A stretch of 64,000 nt of DNA, taken from Collinsella sp944321445 (GTDB lineage: Bacteria; Actinomycetota; Coriobacteriia; Coriobacteriales; Coriobacteriaceae). The stretch lies in NCBI RefSeq assembly GCF_030371825.1, contig NZ_JAUDDM010000002.1; one strand, written 5' to 3'. Under the pieces are notes generated by a model. The model saw nothing but the letters and a program-made list of their open reading frames with translations, was not told the origin of the DNA and did not search any database. The position numbers and the translations under genes were made by a program. How positions within the stretch are numbered: position 1 is the first letter of the stretch; the number at the start of each line of letters is the position of its first letter. Below, one piece after another: positions 9,216-17,310 of the stretch.

Positions 9216-9785
9216 ATGGCCTATAAGCCGCCCTTTGAGCAAACAACTGAAATCAGCAACCTGTGCCTTGAAATCGCTGAACTTGTTGGGATGCTCCATC
9301 CGAATTCCGAACTCAGCACCAGCCCGACACTGCATCGGAAGCTGCGCATACGAACCATTCACTCGTCACTCATGATCGAAGGAAACACGCTTTCAGAAGA
9401 AGCGGTGACCGCCATCATGGACGGTGAGCGTGTGCTCGGTCCTGCCAAGGACATTCTCGAGGTCGAAAACGCCCAGCACTCCTACGCTTTGACGCCCATG
9501 CTCGCCCAATCGAACCGCGACGCTTCATCGGAGGTGTTCGGGCTGTTCATGCTAAAAATCATCCATGACGCGCTGCTTCCCTTTGCATATCCAGATGTGA
9601 AAGCGAATATACGAGGGCAACAAGCGCTCTCTTTCTTTGCTGAAAACCCGACGGGGACGGTATCCGAACTGGCAGAAGTGCTCGGCTGTTCCAAACGCTC
9701 CGCCGAGCGCATCGTGGCAAGACCGCGCAAAGACTGCCTGCCTGAGCGCGAGGACGGTACACGCGGCGGCAGGTGGATCGTCTAA
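9216..9785 (+). pseudogene. Fic-family protein lacking its catalytic core
   Basis: 189 residues from ATG 9216, preceded by AAAGGGAGGAAG. The first 110 residues match the N-terminal part of Fic adenylyltransferases, including an inhibitory-helix motif SLMIEG (S-xxx-E-G). The last 55 residues resemble the C-terminal winged helix (LAEVLGCSKRSAERIV). The central Fic domain with HxFx(D/E)GNGR, which should follow IIHDALLPFA, is absent. An internal deletion of roughly 150 residues has joined the ends in frame. It cannot AMPylate; it might still bind DNA or a partner. Called a pseudogene, though it is an open frame. Confidence 0.75.
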
Positions 9786-9908
9786 ATAGCTGAGCGGAGC
9801 TGGACGGCAAGGCGGGCACCCAAAGCCCTCAGAAGTAGAATAGCTCCTCTCCCGTGCTTCCGCCGGCAATCAATGCATCGCTACAAGAAACGGGCAGTCG
9901 CGCAACCC

Positions 9909-10796
9909 TTACCCTTCGATGCGAAAGCGCTTCAGCAGCTCGGCAAAGGCATCCTGCGCCGCGCAGCACGTGTCAAGCAGGTAGCCCCGCTCTCGGCCCC
10001 ACTGCGAGAGACCGCGATAGTAGAACAGCTTCACCTCGTCCGTGATGATGAAGGGGGTGATGCCGTTGCGCAGGCACTCCTTGAACATGACGAGTCTGCC
10101 TACACGACCGTTCCCATCTTGAAAGGGATGGATGGCCTCATAATCCGCATGAAAGGCAACCACGTCCTCGAACGTCCTTCTCGGCAGGGCTTCGTATCTC
10201 GCGATGAGTTCCGCCATACGCCCAGCGACCTCCTCGGGCGCCGCCGTCTCGCGCCCGCCTGCCTCATTGGGAAGGCGTTTGTAGTCGCCGACTGCAAACC
10301 AGCCCTTACGGCTGTCTGTTGTGCCCTGTTTGAGCTGGGCGTGAAGGCCCTTGATGAGGCGCTCGGTCAGACGTCGGTTGGCGGAGTCGATAATTGTGTC
10401 AACGCACCGGAAGTGGTTGGCGGTCTCGAGGACGTCATCCACGCGCACCGATCCCGCGACGCCGATCATGTTGGTCTCGAAAATGAGCCGGGTCTGCTCG
10501 CGCGTGAGACGACTTCCCTCGATATGGTTGGAGTTGTAGGTGAGCTCGACCTGGACGTGATGGTAGATGCCCCCGGACATGCTGGCGGCCTTCTCTGCGC
10601 GCAGCGCCTCAAGGAGCGTGCGACCCTTTGCCGGGGTGCGCGATCTGCGGCCTGGTCGCTCGGCATCCTCCGGAATCGCCCACGTCTTTCCGATAAGCTC
10701 AGCGCCGGGGATGCGCCCCTCGGCACAGTAGTTGCGCACCGTCCGTTCGGAGACGCCCCAACGCCGCGCCGCCTCTGCAACCGTGAGAAACATCAT
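9909..10796 (-). CDS. HTH-Fic protein AMPylase
   Basis: 295 residues, intact. Residues 1-45 form an excisionase/MerR-like helix-turn-helix (TVAEAARRWGVSERTVRNYC). An inhibitory helix lies at residues 89-94 (S-NHI-EG), and the catalytic loop HPFQDGNGR starts at His223. Fic enzymes transfer AMP from ATP to Ser/Thr/Tyr of a target; the N-terminal glutamate (Glu93) normally holds the enzyme off until relieved. The DNA-binding domain suggests it controls its own promoter. The gene starts 4 bp from a perfect 76-bp palindrome that contains its Shine-Dalgarno sequence. Two adjacent ATGs are possible starts. Confidence 0.92.
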   Translation of the reverse strand: MMFLTVAEAARRWGVSERTVRNYCAEGRIPGAELIGKTWAIPEDAERPGRRSRTPAKGRTLLEALRAEKAASMSGGIYHHVQVELTYNSNHIEGSRLTREQTRLIFETNMIGVAGSVRVDDVLETANHFRCVDTIIDSANRRLTERLIKGLHAQLKQGTTDSRKGWFAVGDYKRLPNEAGGRETAAPEEVAGRMAELIARYEALPRRTFEDVVAFHADYEAIHPFQDGNGRVGRLVMFKECLRNGITPFIITDEVKLFYYRGLSQWGRERGYLLDTCCAAQDAFAELLKRFRIEG

Positions 10797-10799
10797 GGA

Positions 10800-10875
10800 T
10801 TATCTCCGCTATCGGCAAACTACATCGATTAGAAGTATACTTCTAATCGATGTAGTTTGCCGATAGCGGAGATAA
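10800..10875. repeat. Perfect 76-bp palindrome at the Fic gene start
   Basis: Two 38-bp arms meet without a loop between 10837 and 10838 (centre AGAAGTA|TACTTCT) and pair without mismatch; pairing fails at the next base on each side. The Fic Shine-Dalgarno GGAG (complement of 10804-10807) lies in the arm next to the ATG. As RNA it would form an extremely stable hairpin masking that site; as DNA it is a large symmetric protein target. Confidence 0.95.
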
Positions 10876-11069
10876 CAATCGAGCGTAAGGAGACGCGCCC
10901 GGAACCTTGAATCCCAAACCGCTGTCGCGTTTGCACACGGCGGCTCCCTCTCGCCCCACCATGACAAGGCCGCGCTGAAGAAACAGGTACGACCGCCAGC
11001 GGTCTAAGAACGGCTTTTTATCAGACTCGGGCAACAACGCATTCCACAGGACCCTCCATAAACGGTTTA
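10876..11069. other. Intergenic stretch, no supported gene
   Basis: Between the palindrome and the terminator no frame on either strand has a recognisable domain or a good start. The minus strand has an open stretch (residues around WNALLPESDKKPF) that looks protein-like in composition but matches nothing recognised. It may be the eroded end of a lost gene. Confidence 0.4.
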
Positions 11070-11107
11070 GCGCGGGGGCATCTATGGCGCCCCCGCGCAT
11101 TGTTTTT
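11070..11107 (+). terminator. Rho-independent terminator, orphan on the plus strand
   Basis: 10-bp stem GCGCGGGGGC/GCCCCCGCGC with a 9-nt loop, followed by ATTGTTTTT. No intact plus-strand gene lies upstream, so it may mark the end of a deleted gene. It is also 49 bp downstream of the convergent methyltransferase stop. Confidence 0.7.
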
Positions 11108-11155
11108 GCACGCGTATCGAAAGGAGTCTTGTTTGCGGCGACCGTCGCCGACGAC

Positions 11156-11809
11156 TTAGGCCCCCTTGCGCGCGACGGCGACGCAGGCGGTCTGGCCCAC
11201 GCGGCGCCAGGATACGTCGCTGAACCAGGTACCGAGGATGCGGCGCAACTCTGCCTCGGAGTAAATGCGGACATCACCCTCGCGCGAATAGGGCATCCAC
11301 GCGTTCATGATCGCGCGGGCGGGTGCCGGCTGCCACGCGTCACCGATGATAAAGGTGCCGCCGGGCGCGAGCACGCGCCACACCTGGAAGGCCGCACGCT
11401 CCGGATCCGGGTAGTGGTGGAAGGAGTCGTTGCACCAGGCGGCGTCGAACGAGCCGTCGCGGAAGGGCAGGCGCTCGGCGTCGCAGAGGAGGACATCGGT
11501 ACGGTCGCCCAGGCGTTCCCGCGCGACCTCGGTCATCCTCGGCGACAAATCCACACAGCTGAGGCGCGCGCCCGGAACCCCCTCGAGCACCAGCGCGGCG
11601 AGAGCGCCTGTGCCGCAGCCCAGGTCGAGCAGGCGCGGGGCGGGTCTCCCGGCCACGGCGCGCTTCACCTCCGCGAGCACATCTGGGTAGAGCCGGCGCG
11701 CGTGCTCGCCCTCCATCCCGGTGTCGTAAGTCGGTGCCTGCGCATCGAAGGCGGCACGGGAGCGGGAGCGCAGCAGCTCGGCGCTCTTCTCGTCCATCCT
11801 GTTGTCCAT
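11156..11809 (-). CDS. Class I SAM-dependent methyltransferase
   Basis: 217 residues. The SAM-binding motif I LDLGCGTG is at 61-68, with an acidic end of strand 2 (CVDLSPRM) and the post-motif LAPGGTFIIGD typical of UbiE/COQ5-like small-molecule methyltransferases. The substrate is unknown. It is transcribed downstream of a TetR regulator gene; near-identical 15-bp imperfect palindromes precede both genes, so that TetR protein probably represses it. Detoxification of a small molecule sensed by TetR is a reasonable inference. Confidence 0.85.
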   Translation of the reverse strand: MDNRMDEKSAELLRSRSRAAFDAQAPTYDTGMEGEHARRLYPDVLAEVKRAVAGRPAPRLLDLGCGTGALAALVLEGVPGARLSCVDLSPRMTEVARERLGDRTDVLLCDAERLPFRDGSFDAAWCNDSFHHYPDPERAAFQVWRVLAPGGTFIIGDAWQPAPARAIMNAWMPYSREGDVRIYSEAELRRILGTWFSDVSWRRVGQTACVAVARKGA

Positions 11810-11824
11810 CTTGCGTCCTTTCTG

Positions 11825-11839
11825 TTAAACATTGTTCAA
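11825..11839. promoter_or_regulatory. Probable TetR operator before the methyltransferase
   Basis: TTAAACATTGTTCAA, 15 bp before the methyltransferase ATG. It matches 13 of 15 bases of the site upstream of the tetR-like gene. Confidence 0.65.
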
Positions 11840-11884
11840 TACAATCGGCCGAAAAGAGCCCCGGCAGCCGCCGGGGCAGGATCC

Positions 11885-12472
11885 CTAATCCACGGTGCCC
11901 GCCGAGCGGAACTCGGCAAGGAGTGCACAAAGGTAGCGGCGGGCAGCTTTGATAGCCGCCTCGTCCGGCAAGCCCGGACCCGAGGCAAGGCCCACCGCGC
12001 CGTAAGTCATGATCGCGGCGAGCTCATCTGCGTCGGGCGCCGTCGCGCCGCGCGAGGCGGCGTCGTCCTCAAGCGCGGCGCGCAGGTGCGGCCGCACCGC
12101 CTCGCACATGGCGAGCGAAAGCCGGTCATGTAGGGCGCCGTGGCCCTCTGCATGAAAGTACGCCGCATGCGGATAATCATCGCTCGCGCCAAGCTCAAGA
12201 GCTTGCTCGAGCTTCTCGTCCAACGAGAGATTATTGTCGTCCAGCAACTCGCAGATACTTTCAGCGCAGCGGCGCGCGTAATCCTCGATGGCCTCGGCGA
12301 ACATCTTCTCCTTGGAGTCGAAGTAGTGGTAGGCGAGCCCCGGAGCCACACCAGCTGCACGCGCTACAGCGCGCACGGACACGTTGTCGTAACCTTCTTC
12401 AGCAAAGAGCTTCATAGCGCACGCGAGGAGCTCGCGCCGGCGTTCCTCGGGATTCATCACGGTTTTGCTCAT
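11885..12472 (-). CDS. TetR/AcrR-family repressor
   Basis: 195 residues from ATG 12472, preceded by AAGGAGGTGGCG. The N-terminal helix-turn-helix (residues about 25-55, VSVRAVARAAGVAPGLAYHYF) is typical of TetR; the rest is a helical ligand-binding domain. It lies upstream of, and in line with, the methyltransferase gene. Palindromic sites in front of both genes indicate autoregulation and control of the methyltransferase. Ligand unknown. Confidence 0.88.
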   Translation of the reverse strand: MSKTVMNPEERRRELLACAMKLFAEEGYDNVSVRAVARAAGVAPGLAYHYFDSKEKMFAEAIEDYARRCAESICELLDDNNLSLDEKLEQALELGASDDYPHAAYFHAEGHGALHDRLSLAMCEAVRPHLRAALEDDAASRGATAPDADELAAIMTYGAVGLASGPGLPDEAAIKAARRYLCALLAEFRSAGTVD

Positions 12473-12508
12473 CACCGCCACCTCCTTGGGAGGAATCGTA
12501 CACCGTGA

Positions 12509-12523
12509 TTGAACATTGGTCAA
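12509..12523. promoter_or_regulatory. Probable TetR operator before the tetR-like gene
   Basis: TTGAACATTGGTCAA, an imperfect palindrome (TTGAxC...GxTCAA) 37 bp upstream of the tetR ATG. The matching site precedes the methyltransferase. Confidence 0.65.
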
Positions 12524-12612
12524 CAAGAAGGGTCATAAGCCCAATTGATACAAGCCGACGCGCATCTAACTCTGCGAATACGTCCTCGCGATGCGAAAGG
12601 ATTTGCGCCCTA

Positions 12613-13782
12613 CTACGAAAGCAGGCGCCCTATCTCCGCCCATGCGACAAGCTCCCCCATCCGCGTAGAGAGGCACTCTTCTCCACCATACACCACCGCC
12701 TGCTGCGCAGCATTGAGCCCCAGGCGTTCGTCGGCGATGCGGTTGAGCGTTTCAAAGTAGCGGCTGCGATACGTCGCGGATGACTTGCACTCAACCGCTC
12801 GAGCAACATTTCGTCCACGCTCGATAAGAAGATCGATCTCCTGCTTGTGATCGTCTCGCCAGAACGAGAGGCGTGGCGTCTTTTTGCACGCGTACAGACG
12901 CTTCGACACTTCGGCAACGACCGCGCATTCAAAGAGCTGCCCCATCGACTCATCCTCATACAGGTCATCGGCAGATTCGATTCCCATGAGATGTGCCGCC
13001 AACCCAGTATCATAGAAATAGAGCTTCGGCGACTTCACAAGCCGTTTCGTGAGGTTCGAGAAATACGGACGCAGCGGGAACACGATGTGGCTCGCCTGGA
13101 GGATAGAAAGCCACTCGCGAGCCGTGGTAGACGAAATGCCACAGTCGGAGGCCAGCGAGCTCACATTGAGTAGTTCCCCGCATCGCAGCGCACAGAGCTG
13201 CAGGAAGTCTCGGAAACCGGCAAGATTTCTCACGCCCAACTCGGCGCGGACATCACGTTCGAGATACGTCTGCACGTAGTCGCCGAAGAAGTCCTGTGGG
13301 TCACGGACGGAATCGTACAGGCGTGGGTACCCGCCCCTGAACAGCCACTCTTGTAGCGTCGACGGCATGTTGCCCGATGCAGCAAGCTCGAACTGAGAAA
13401 GCGGAAGGAGGGTGAACAGCGCAACCCTGCCCGCGAGCGACTGGCTGACGGATTTCATGAGCAGGAAGTTCTGAGAACCCGTGATGACAAACTGCCCGGG
13501 CCGATTCGAATCGTCAACAATCCCCTGCAGATACGAGAAAAGTTCCGGAACGCGTTGCGCCTCGTCAAAAATGACATGAGAATCATGCCGCCTGAGAAAC
13601 GTCACCGGATCATCCTCAAACGAACTCCGAATATCGGGATTCTCGAACGATAGATACTCATATCCTGGGAAGGAGCTCTTAGCAAGGGTGCTTTTTCCGC
13701 TCTGTCTGGGACCGGTAATCGACACGATGGGATACTGTCCGGCGAGCTCGAGCAGCTTTGTTGCCATTTCACGTTCGATCAT
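12613..13782 (-). CDS. AAA_14 ATPase with DUF4143 domain (paralogue 1)
   Basis: 389 residues from ATG 13782; an in-frame ATG at 13800 is possible but the internal GAAGGG favours 13782. Walker A GPRQSGKST is near residue 25 and Walker B VIFDEAQ near 72. Arg-containing sensor motifs follow, and the C-terminal DUF4143 region has a nuclease-like EIDLLIERG...AVECKSS pattern. These proteins are widespread accessory ATPases of unknown role. Three lie in this 12-kb stretch, each with an unusual repeat in its promoter. Confidence 0.88.
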   Translation of the reverse strand: MIEREMATKLLELAGQYPIVSITGPRQSGKSTLAKSSFPGYEYLSFENPDIRSSFEDDPVTFLRRHDSHVIFDEAQRVPELFSYLQGIVDDSNRPGQFVITGSQNFLLMKSVSQSLAGRVALFTLLPLSQFELAASGNMPSTLQEWLFRGGYPRLYDSVRDPQDFFGDYVQTYLERDVRAELGVRNLAGFRDFLQLCALRCGELLNVSSLASDCGISSTTAREWLSILQASHIVFPLRPYFSNLTKRLVKSPKLYFYDTGLAAHLMGIESADDLYEDESMGQLFECAVVAEVSKRLYACKKTPRLSFWRDDHKQEIDLLIERGRNVARAVECKSSATYRSRYFETLNRIADERLGLNAAQQAVVYGGEECLSTRMGELVAWAEIGRLLS

Positions 13783-13814
13783 GCTGTCCCGCCCTTCCAT
13801 ACGATTACCGTATA

Positions 13815-13900
13815 CTGGTTAATCACCGCATAGTCTACTGGTTAATCACCGCATAGTCTACTGGTTAATCACCGCATAGTCTACTGGTTAATCACCGCAT
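13815..13900. repeat. 23-bp tandem repeat, 3.8 copies, before ATPase 1
   Basis: Three perfect 23-bp units (each begins CTGGTTAATCACC) at 13815, 13838 and 13861, and a fourth partial unit to 13900. The array lies directly upstream of the DUF4143 ATPase gene start, in its promoter region. Unit count could vary by slippage; each unit contains the same near-palindromic GGTTAATCACC core, so it may also be a multi-site operator. Copies abut with no spacers, so this is not a CRISPR array. Confidence 0.9.
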
Positions 13901-13950
13901 GGCAAAGCCAGGCGACGGTCAAGAGACACTGGCTCATCTCGCCTCTTTAT

Positions 13951-13998
13951 GATGCAGATTTATCCGTTAAGCACCTTGCAACCGGATAAATCTGCATC
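13951..13998. repeat. Hairpin with perfect 16-bp arms
   Basis: GATGCAGATTTATCCG and its exact inverse complement flank a 16-nt loop. It sits between the ATPase promoter repeat and the end of the TipAS pseudogene. It has no U-tract on either strand, so an ordinary terminator is not indicated. Confidence 0.8.
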
Positions 13999-14048
13999 GT
14001 GAGTTGCGTCCAACGCTACAAAACTAAAATCAAGCAGCAAATATCTTC

Positions 14049-14873
14049 TTATGCGCACGCGTGGATCGCATCGTGCAGAAACTGCGTGGCGCCCAGCGCT
14101 ACCTTCTCGTAGTAGGCTTAGAGTCGCTCGTCTGCAATGTAGCCGTCCGCCAGACCCTTGTGTGCCTCGGGCGTGTAGGTACCCTCCGGCCAGTACATGC
14201 GCAGCCAGCGGCCGTGCATCTCCACGAGCTTGCGCGCCTCGGGGCCGGCGGGGTCACCAGCCTCCATCGCCCGGCGCAGCCGCTCGTTGATGGCGACCGC
14301 CGGCTCTTCCGCCTGCAGGTGCGCCGCCTCGCCCATCGCCAGGTATTTCTAGTTTGCGGCATCCACCACCTCGTCGCCGTACGCCGCGCGGGTCTCCTCG
14401 CCGTAGGCCTTCTCGTTCTCGGCGACCTCACGCCAGCGGCGAAGCGTCGGCAGCACCGCGCCCAGAAGCGACACCGCCTCATCCACGGTCCACCCCATCG
14501 CCTCGGCCATGCGCGGGGCGCAGTCCTCGATCATCTCGTCCATCGTGGTCTCGTAGGTGTAGGCGCCCCCGTCGTAGCACCAGCGGCAGAAGTCCTCGGT
14601 CTCGGAGCCATCGGCCTCATGACCGTGCTGACCGGGGGCGGTGAACATCATGCCGCAGCTCTGGCAGTAGTGCTCGGGCATGTCGAGGAGCTCCGTCACG
14701 GGAACGTCCAGCTCGCGAGCGATGAGCTTGAGCATGTCGACGCTGGGCTCGGTGGCTCCGGTCTCCCAGCGGCTCACGGCTTGGCGGGTGATGTAAAGCC
14801 GGCGCGCCAGCTCCTCTTGGGTGAGTCCACGCTCCCGGCGCAGGCGGGCGAGGGCATCCTTAAGCATGATCAT
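14049..14873 (-). pseudogene. XRE regulator fused to a TipAS domain, two in-frame stops
   Basis: From ATG 14873 (AAAGGAA before it) a Cro/C1-type helix-turn-helix (residues 4-60) is followed by a zinc-ribbon-like CQSC...CRWC segment and a TipAS antibiotic-recognition domain. The frame is cut by TAG at 14349-14351 (after VVDAAN) and TAA at 14118-14120 (after ADERL). The sequence beyond each stop continues the TipAS fold in the same frame, ending AYYEKVALGATQFLHDAIHACA-stop. The first 175 residues could still be made and bind DNA. TipAS normally traps thiopeptide antibiotics and is usually fused to MerR, not XRE. Confidence 0.85.
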
Positions 14874-14876
14874 CGG

Positions 14877-15499
14877 AAGTTCCTTTCGCTCGGGTTCTTT
14901 TCGCCCATTGTCCTCGAGGGCGGCGCGGCCATCAAGCAACAGGTTGTTGCGCGGCTACTCGCCAGCGAGCTGTCGCCGCACGCGCTTGTGCAGCTTGGAA
15001 AAGGCAAGCCGAAATGACGTCTTCTGAACGAATCCCAGATCCAAGAATGCATGCGCGGCGCCGAGGACTCGCGGACGAACGCGCAGTGTTGATTATTCCC
15101 GCCTCGTGAAAAAGAAGGTAAAAACACCGCAGAGGTTTTTCGACATGGCTTCTGTGACTCCAATGTATGCGAACCACGGATGATACAGCGAATTAAGCAG
15201 TAAGCCCACATGAGACGATAAGGCCGGGAGATATGTCCCACGCGTTGACTCGATTGGAGAGCGAAAGCGCGACCCACTTTGCCGCTGGTCGTTTTTCAAT
15301 AGTCGCCTGTAAAAATGGCGGCGCAGTTCAGATATGCGCGATGAGGCAGGCTTCCAACAACTCAAACTGTGTTGGTCGGCGCGGTTCAGGGCGCCGGCGT
15401 ATCTCCGCACTCAGAAAAATCCCAGGACTCCTTCGTCCGGAACCGTCGGCAACCCTGGACGTCGGCGGAGCAATCGCACATATCCAAACTGCGCCCCCA
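14877..15499. other. 623-bp gap, no supported gene
   Basis: Several open stretches exist on both strands but none has a recognisable domain, a convincing ribosome site or a codon-position GC bias like its neighbours. Base composition is lower in GC than the surrounding genes around 15.1-15.35 kb, consistent with eroded foreign DNA. Confidence 0.4.
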
Positions 15500-16873
15500 T
15501 TATGTCCGTAGTGGCATATTGTGGCTTGTATTCAGCCGCTCAAGAATGTCCGGAAAGGCATTGGCGGCGTAGAGCGGCACGTTTACCAGCCAGTCCTGTT
15601 TCTTCAGCCCGCGCAGCGAGAAGCGCGCAGCACGCCCGAGCCCATAGTCCTGCACGAATGCGGCGAGGCTTCCCCCGGCGATGTTCTCGTCTGCCTTGAC
15701 CTCAACAGGGACGGGGCACCCCGCAACCTCGAGCAGGAAGTCGACCTCGCCCTTCTTCTGCTTGCCGTCCGCCGACCAGTAGTACGGCACCGCACCGCCC
15801 GCCACGAGCTGCTGGCACACGAACTGCTCGGCATAAACGCCCTTGTACTCGGTGAAGAGCCGGTTCCCCTCCACGAGCACGCGGGACTCGAGCCCCGTCG
15901 CCGCGCCCAGAAGTCCGATGTCAAGTAGGTAGAGCTTGAAGTACATCTCGTTGGCATACCCTTTGAGCGGGATCCCCGGTTTGGTCACACGCGGAATCCT
16001 AGTAACCAGGCCAGCATCGACAAGCCATGCGACAGCATCTCGATAGTCCCGCCCGCGTCCGCCTTCTCGGACGGATGCATAGCTGAACCGACGAAGGTCG
16101 CTCTCCCGCGCAAGCTGAACGGGCACCGAATGCCAGATCTGACGGATGCGTTCCACCTCGAGAGCGCTCTCGACGTGCTTCGAGAAGTCATGCTCGTAAT
16201 CCGCAAGCAGCGTCTGCTGCACCGCCCGTGCCGCCGCAAAATCCCCGGTCTCGCTGTAGCGGCACACCGCCTCGGGCATTCCTCCCACGTAGTAGTAGGT
16301 GCGCAAAAGATCGGTCAGACGCTCGGAGAAGACGCTGATGAGATCGGCGTCACCCTGGGAAACCGCGTCTGCAAGTGCAGAGTTGCCGATTTCGCGCACG
16401 AACTCGTCGAACGAGAGCGGATGCAGGTCGAGGTAATCGACCTTCCCGACGGGCCACGACGTGCCGTCCCCATCCTTCTTACGTTCCCGGTTGAGAGCCA
16501 CGCCGAGGAGGGATCCCGCTGCGACAACAGGCACGTCTGGCCGCTGCTCGCAGAACATCTTCAAAGCGGTGATGGCACGCGGGCACTCCTGAATCTCGTC
16601 GAGAAACACGAGCGTTCTACCGTCACGGGGATTGGTTCCCGTCGCCGCGCCGATGATGGTAAGCAAGCGATCCGCTTCGAGGCTTCCCGCGAAAGCCCGT
16701 TTCATATCCTCGTTCTCCAAGAACACGACGTGGGCGACGGAATCGTAGCGATTCGCCCCAAAAGTAAGAACGAGCCATGTCTTTCCCACCTGACGGGCGC
16801 CGTTGACAATGAGCGGTTTGCGATGGGGTCCGTCGCTCCAAGCGAGGAGCTTTATCATGGCGTTGCGATACAT
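15500..16873 (-). CDS. AAA_14 ATPase with DUF4143 domain (paralogue 2)
   Basis: 457 residues. Walker A NGARQVGKTW is near residue 25-34 and Walker B LVFLDEIQECPRA near 90. The C-terminal DUF4143 domain has the YWSADGKQKKGEVDFLLE and PVEVKADEN motifs reminiscent of restriction-like nuclease folds. It is closely related in motif content to the protein at 22976-24316. Three 33-bp-spaced repeats precede it. Function of the family is not established; a soluble, ATP-driven role is all that can be said. Confidence 0.88.
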   Translation of the reverse strand: MYRNAMIKLLAWSDGPHRKPLIVNGARQVGKTWLVLTFGANRYDSVAHVVFLENEDMKRAFAGSLEADRLLTIIGAATGTNPRDGRTLVFLDEIQECPRAITALKMFCEQRPDVPVVAAGSLLGVALNRERKKDGDGTSWPVGKVDYLDLHPLSFDEFVREIGNSALADAVSQGDADLISVFSERLTDLLRTYYYVGGMPEAVCRYSETGDFAAARAVQQTLLADYEHDFSKHVESALEVERIRQIWHSVPVQLARESDLRRFSYASVREGGRGRDYRDAVAWLVDAGLVTRIPRVTKPGIPLKGYANEMYFKLYLLDIGLLGAATGLESRVLVEGNRLFTEYKGVYAEQFVCQQLVAGGAVPYYWSADGKQKKGEVDFLLEVAGCPVPVEVKADENIAGGSLAAFVQDYGLGRAARFSLRGLKKQDWLVNVPLYAANAFPDILERLNTSHNMPLRT

Positions 16874-16897
16874 CCTCGACCTCGATTCTGGCGGATA

Positions 16898-16973
16898 CCG
16901 AAATCGGCATTCACCTTATTATGGCGGAAACCGAAATCGGTATCAACCAATTTATAGCAGAAGCCGAAATCGG
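16898..16973. repeat. CCGAAATCGG repeat, three copies at 33-bp spacing, before ATPase 2
   Basis: CCGAAATCGG occurs at 16898, 16931 and 16964, exactly 33 bp apart (about three helical turns), within partly conserved 33-bp units. It lies 25-100 bp upstream of the ATPase start. Near-palindromic cores on one face of the helix suggest cooperative protein binding. Confidence 0.85.
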
Positions 16974-17031
16974 CATTCGCCATCATGACAAAAGCTCAAA
17001 GCGAGTCCGCCCGCAGCATCTGCTATATGAT

Positions 17032-17310
17032 ATGGAACAGGCAAAGACAAGGTGGCGGTTACGGAGCAATAGTACGATAGACAGCAAACGGGTAAAGGAA
17101 ATCTTGTCTGCGCTCGGCGCAGATTTGTGCGGCATCGCGAGTATGGATAGGTTTTCCAACGCGTCGAAGGGCTATCGTCCCCTCGATGTGTTTCCAGCGT
17201 GCAAGTCGGCGATCTCGTTTGGATGCAGATTTCCAGTTGGCGCGCTGAACAGCAAATCGGACGTCCCCTATACGATGGTGAGAAATGCCATTACACGCAA
17301 ACTGGATACA
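17032..17310 (+). pseudogene. QueG-like Fe-S reductase, 5' fragment only
   Basis: About 93 residues with LGADLCGIASMDRFSNASKGY and CKSAISFGCRFPVG, typical of the N-terminal part of epoxyqueuosine-reductase-like 4Fe-4S proteins, which are normally over 250 residues. Similarity stops after NAITRKLDT, where the sequence becomes the antisense of a phage terminase gene. The start (ATG 17032) has no clear ribosome site. It is a remnant cut by recombination with prophage DNA. Confidence 0.7.

Noticed and set aside
10843..11277. Open frame on the minus strand overlapping the palindrome and the methyltransferase end
   Set aside because: No recognisable domain, overlaps a real gene in part, and its end is only the palindrome; not reported as a gene.
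13815..13900. Possible CRISPR-like array
   Set aside because: Units abut without spacers, only 3.8 copies, no cas genes; it is a tandem repeat.
16898..16973. Possible CRISPR-like array with 33-bp period
   Set aside because: The cores are short (10 bp), the intervening sequence is partly conserved, and there are only three; better explained as promoter sites.
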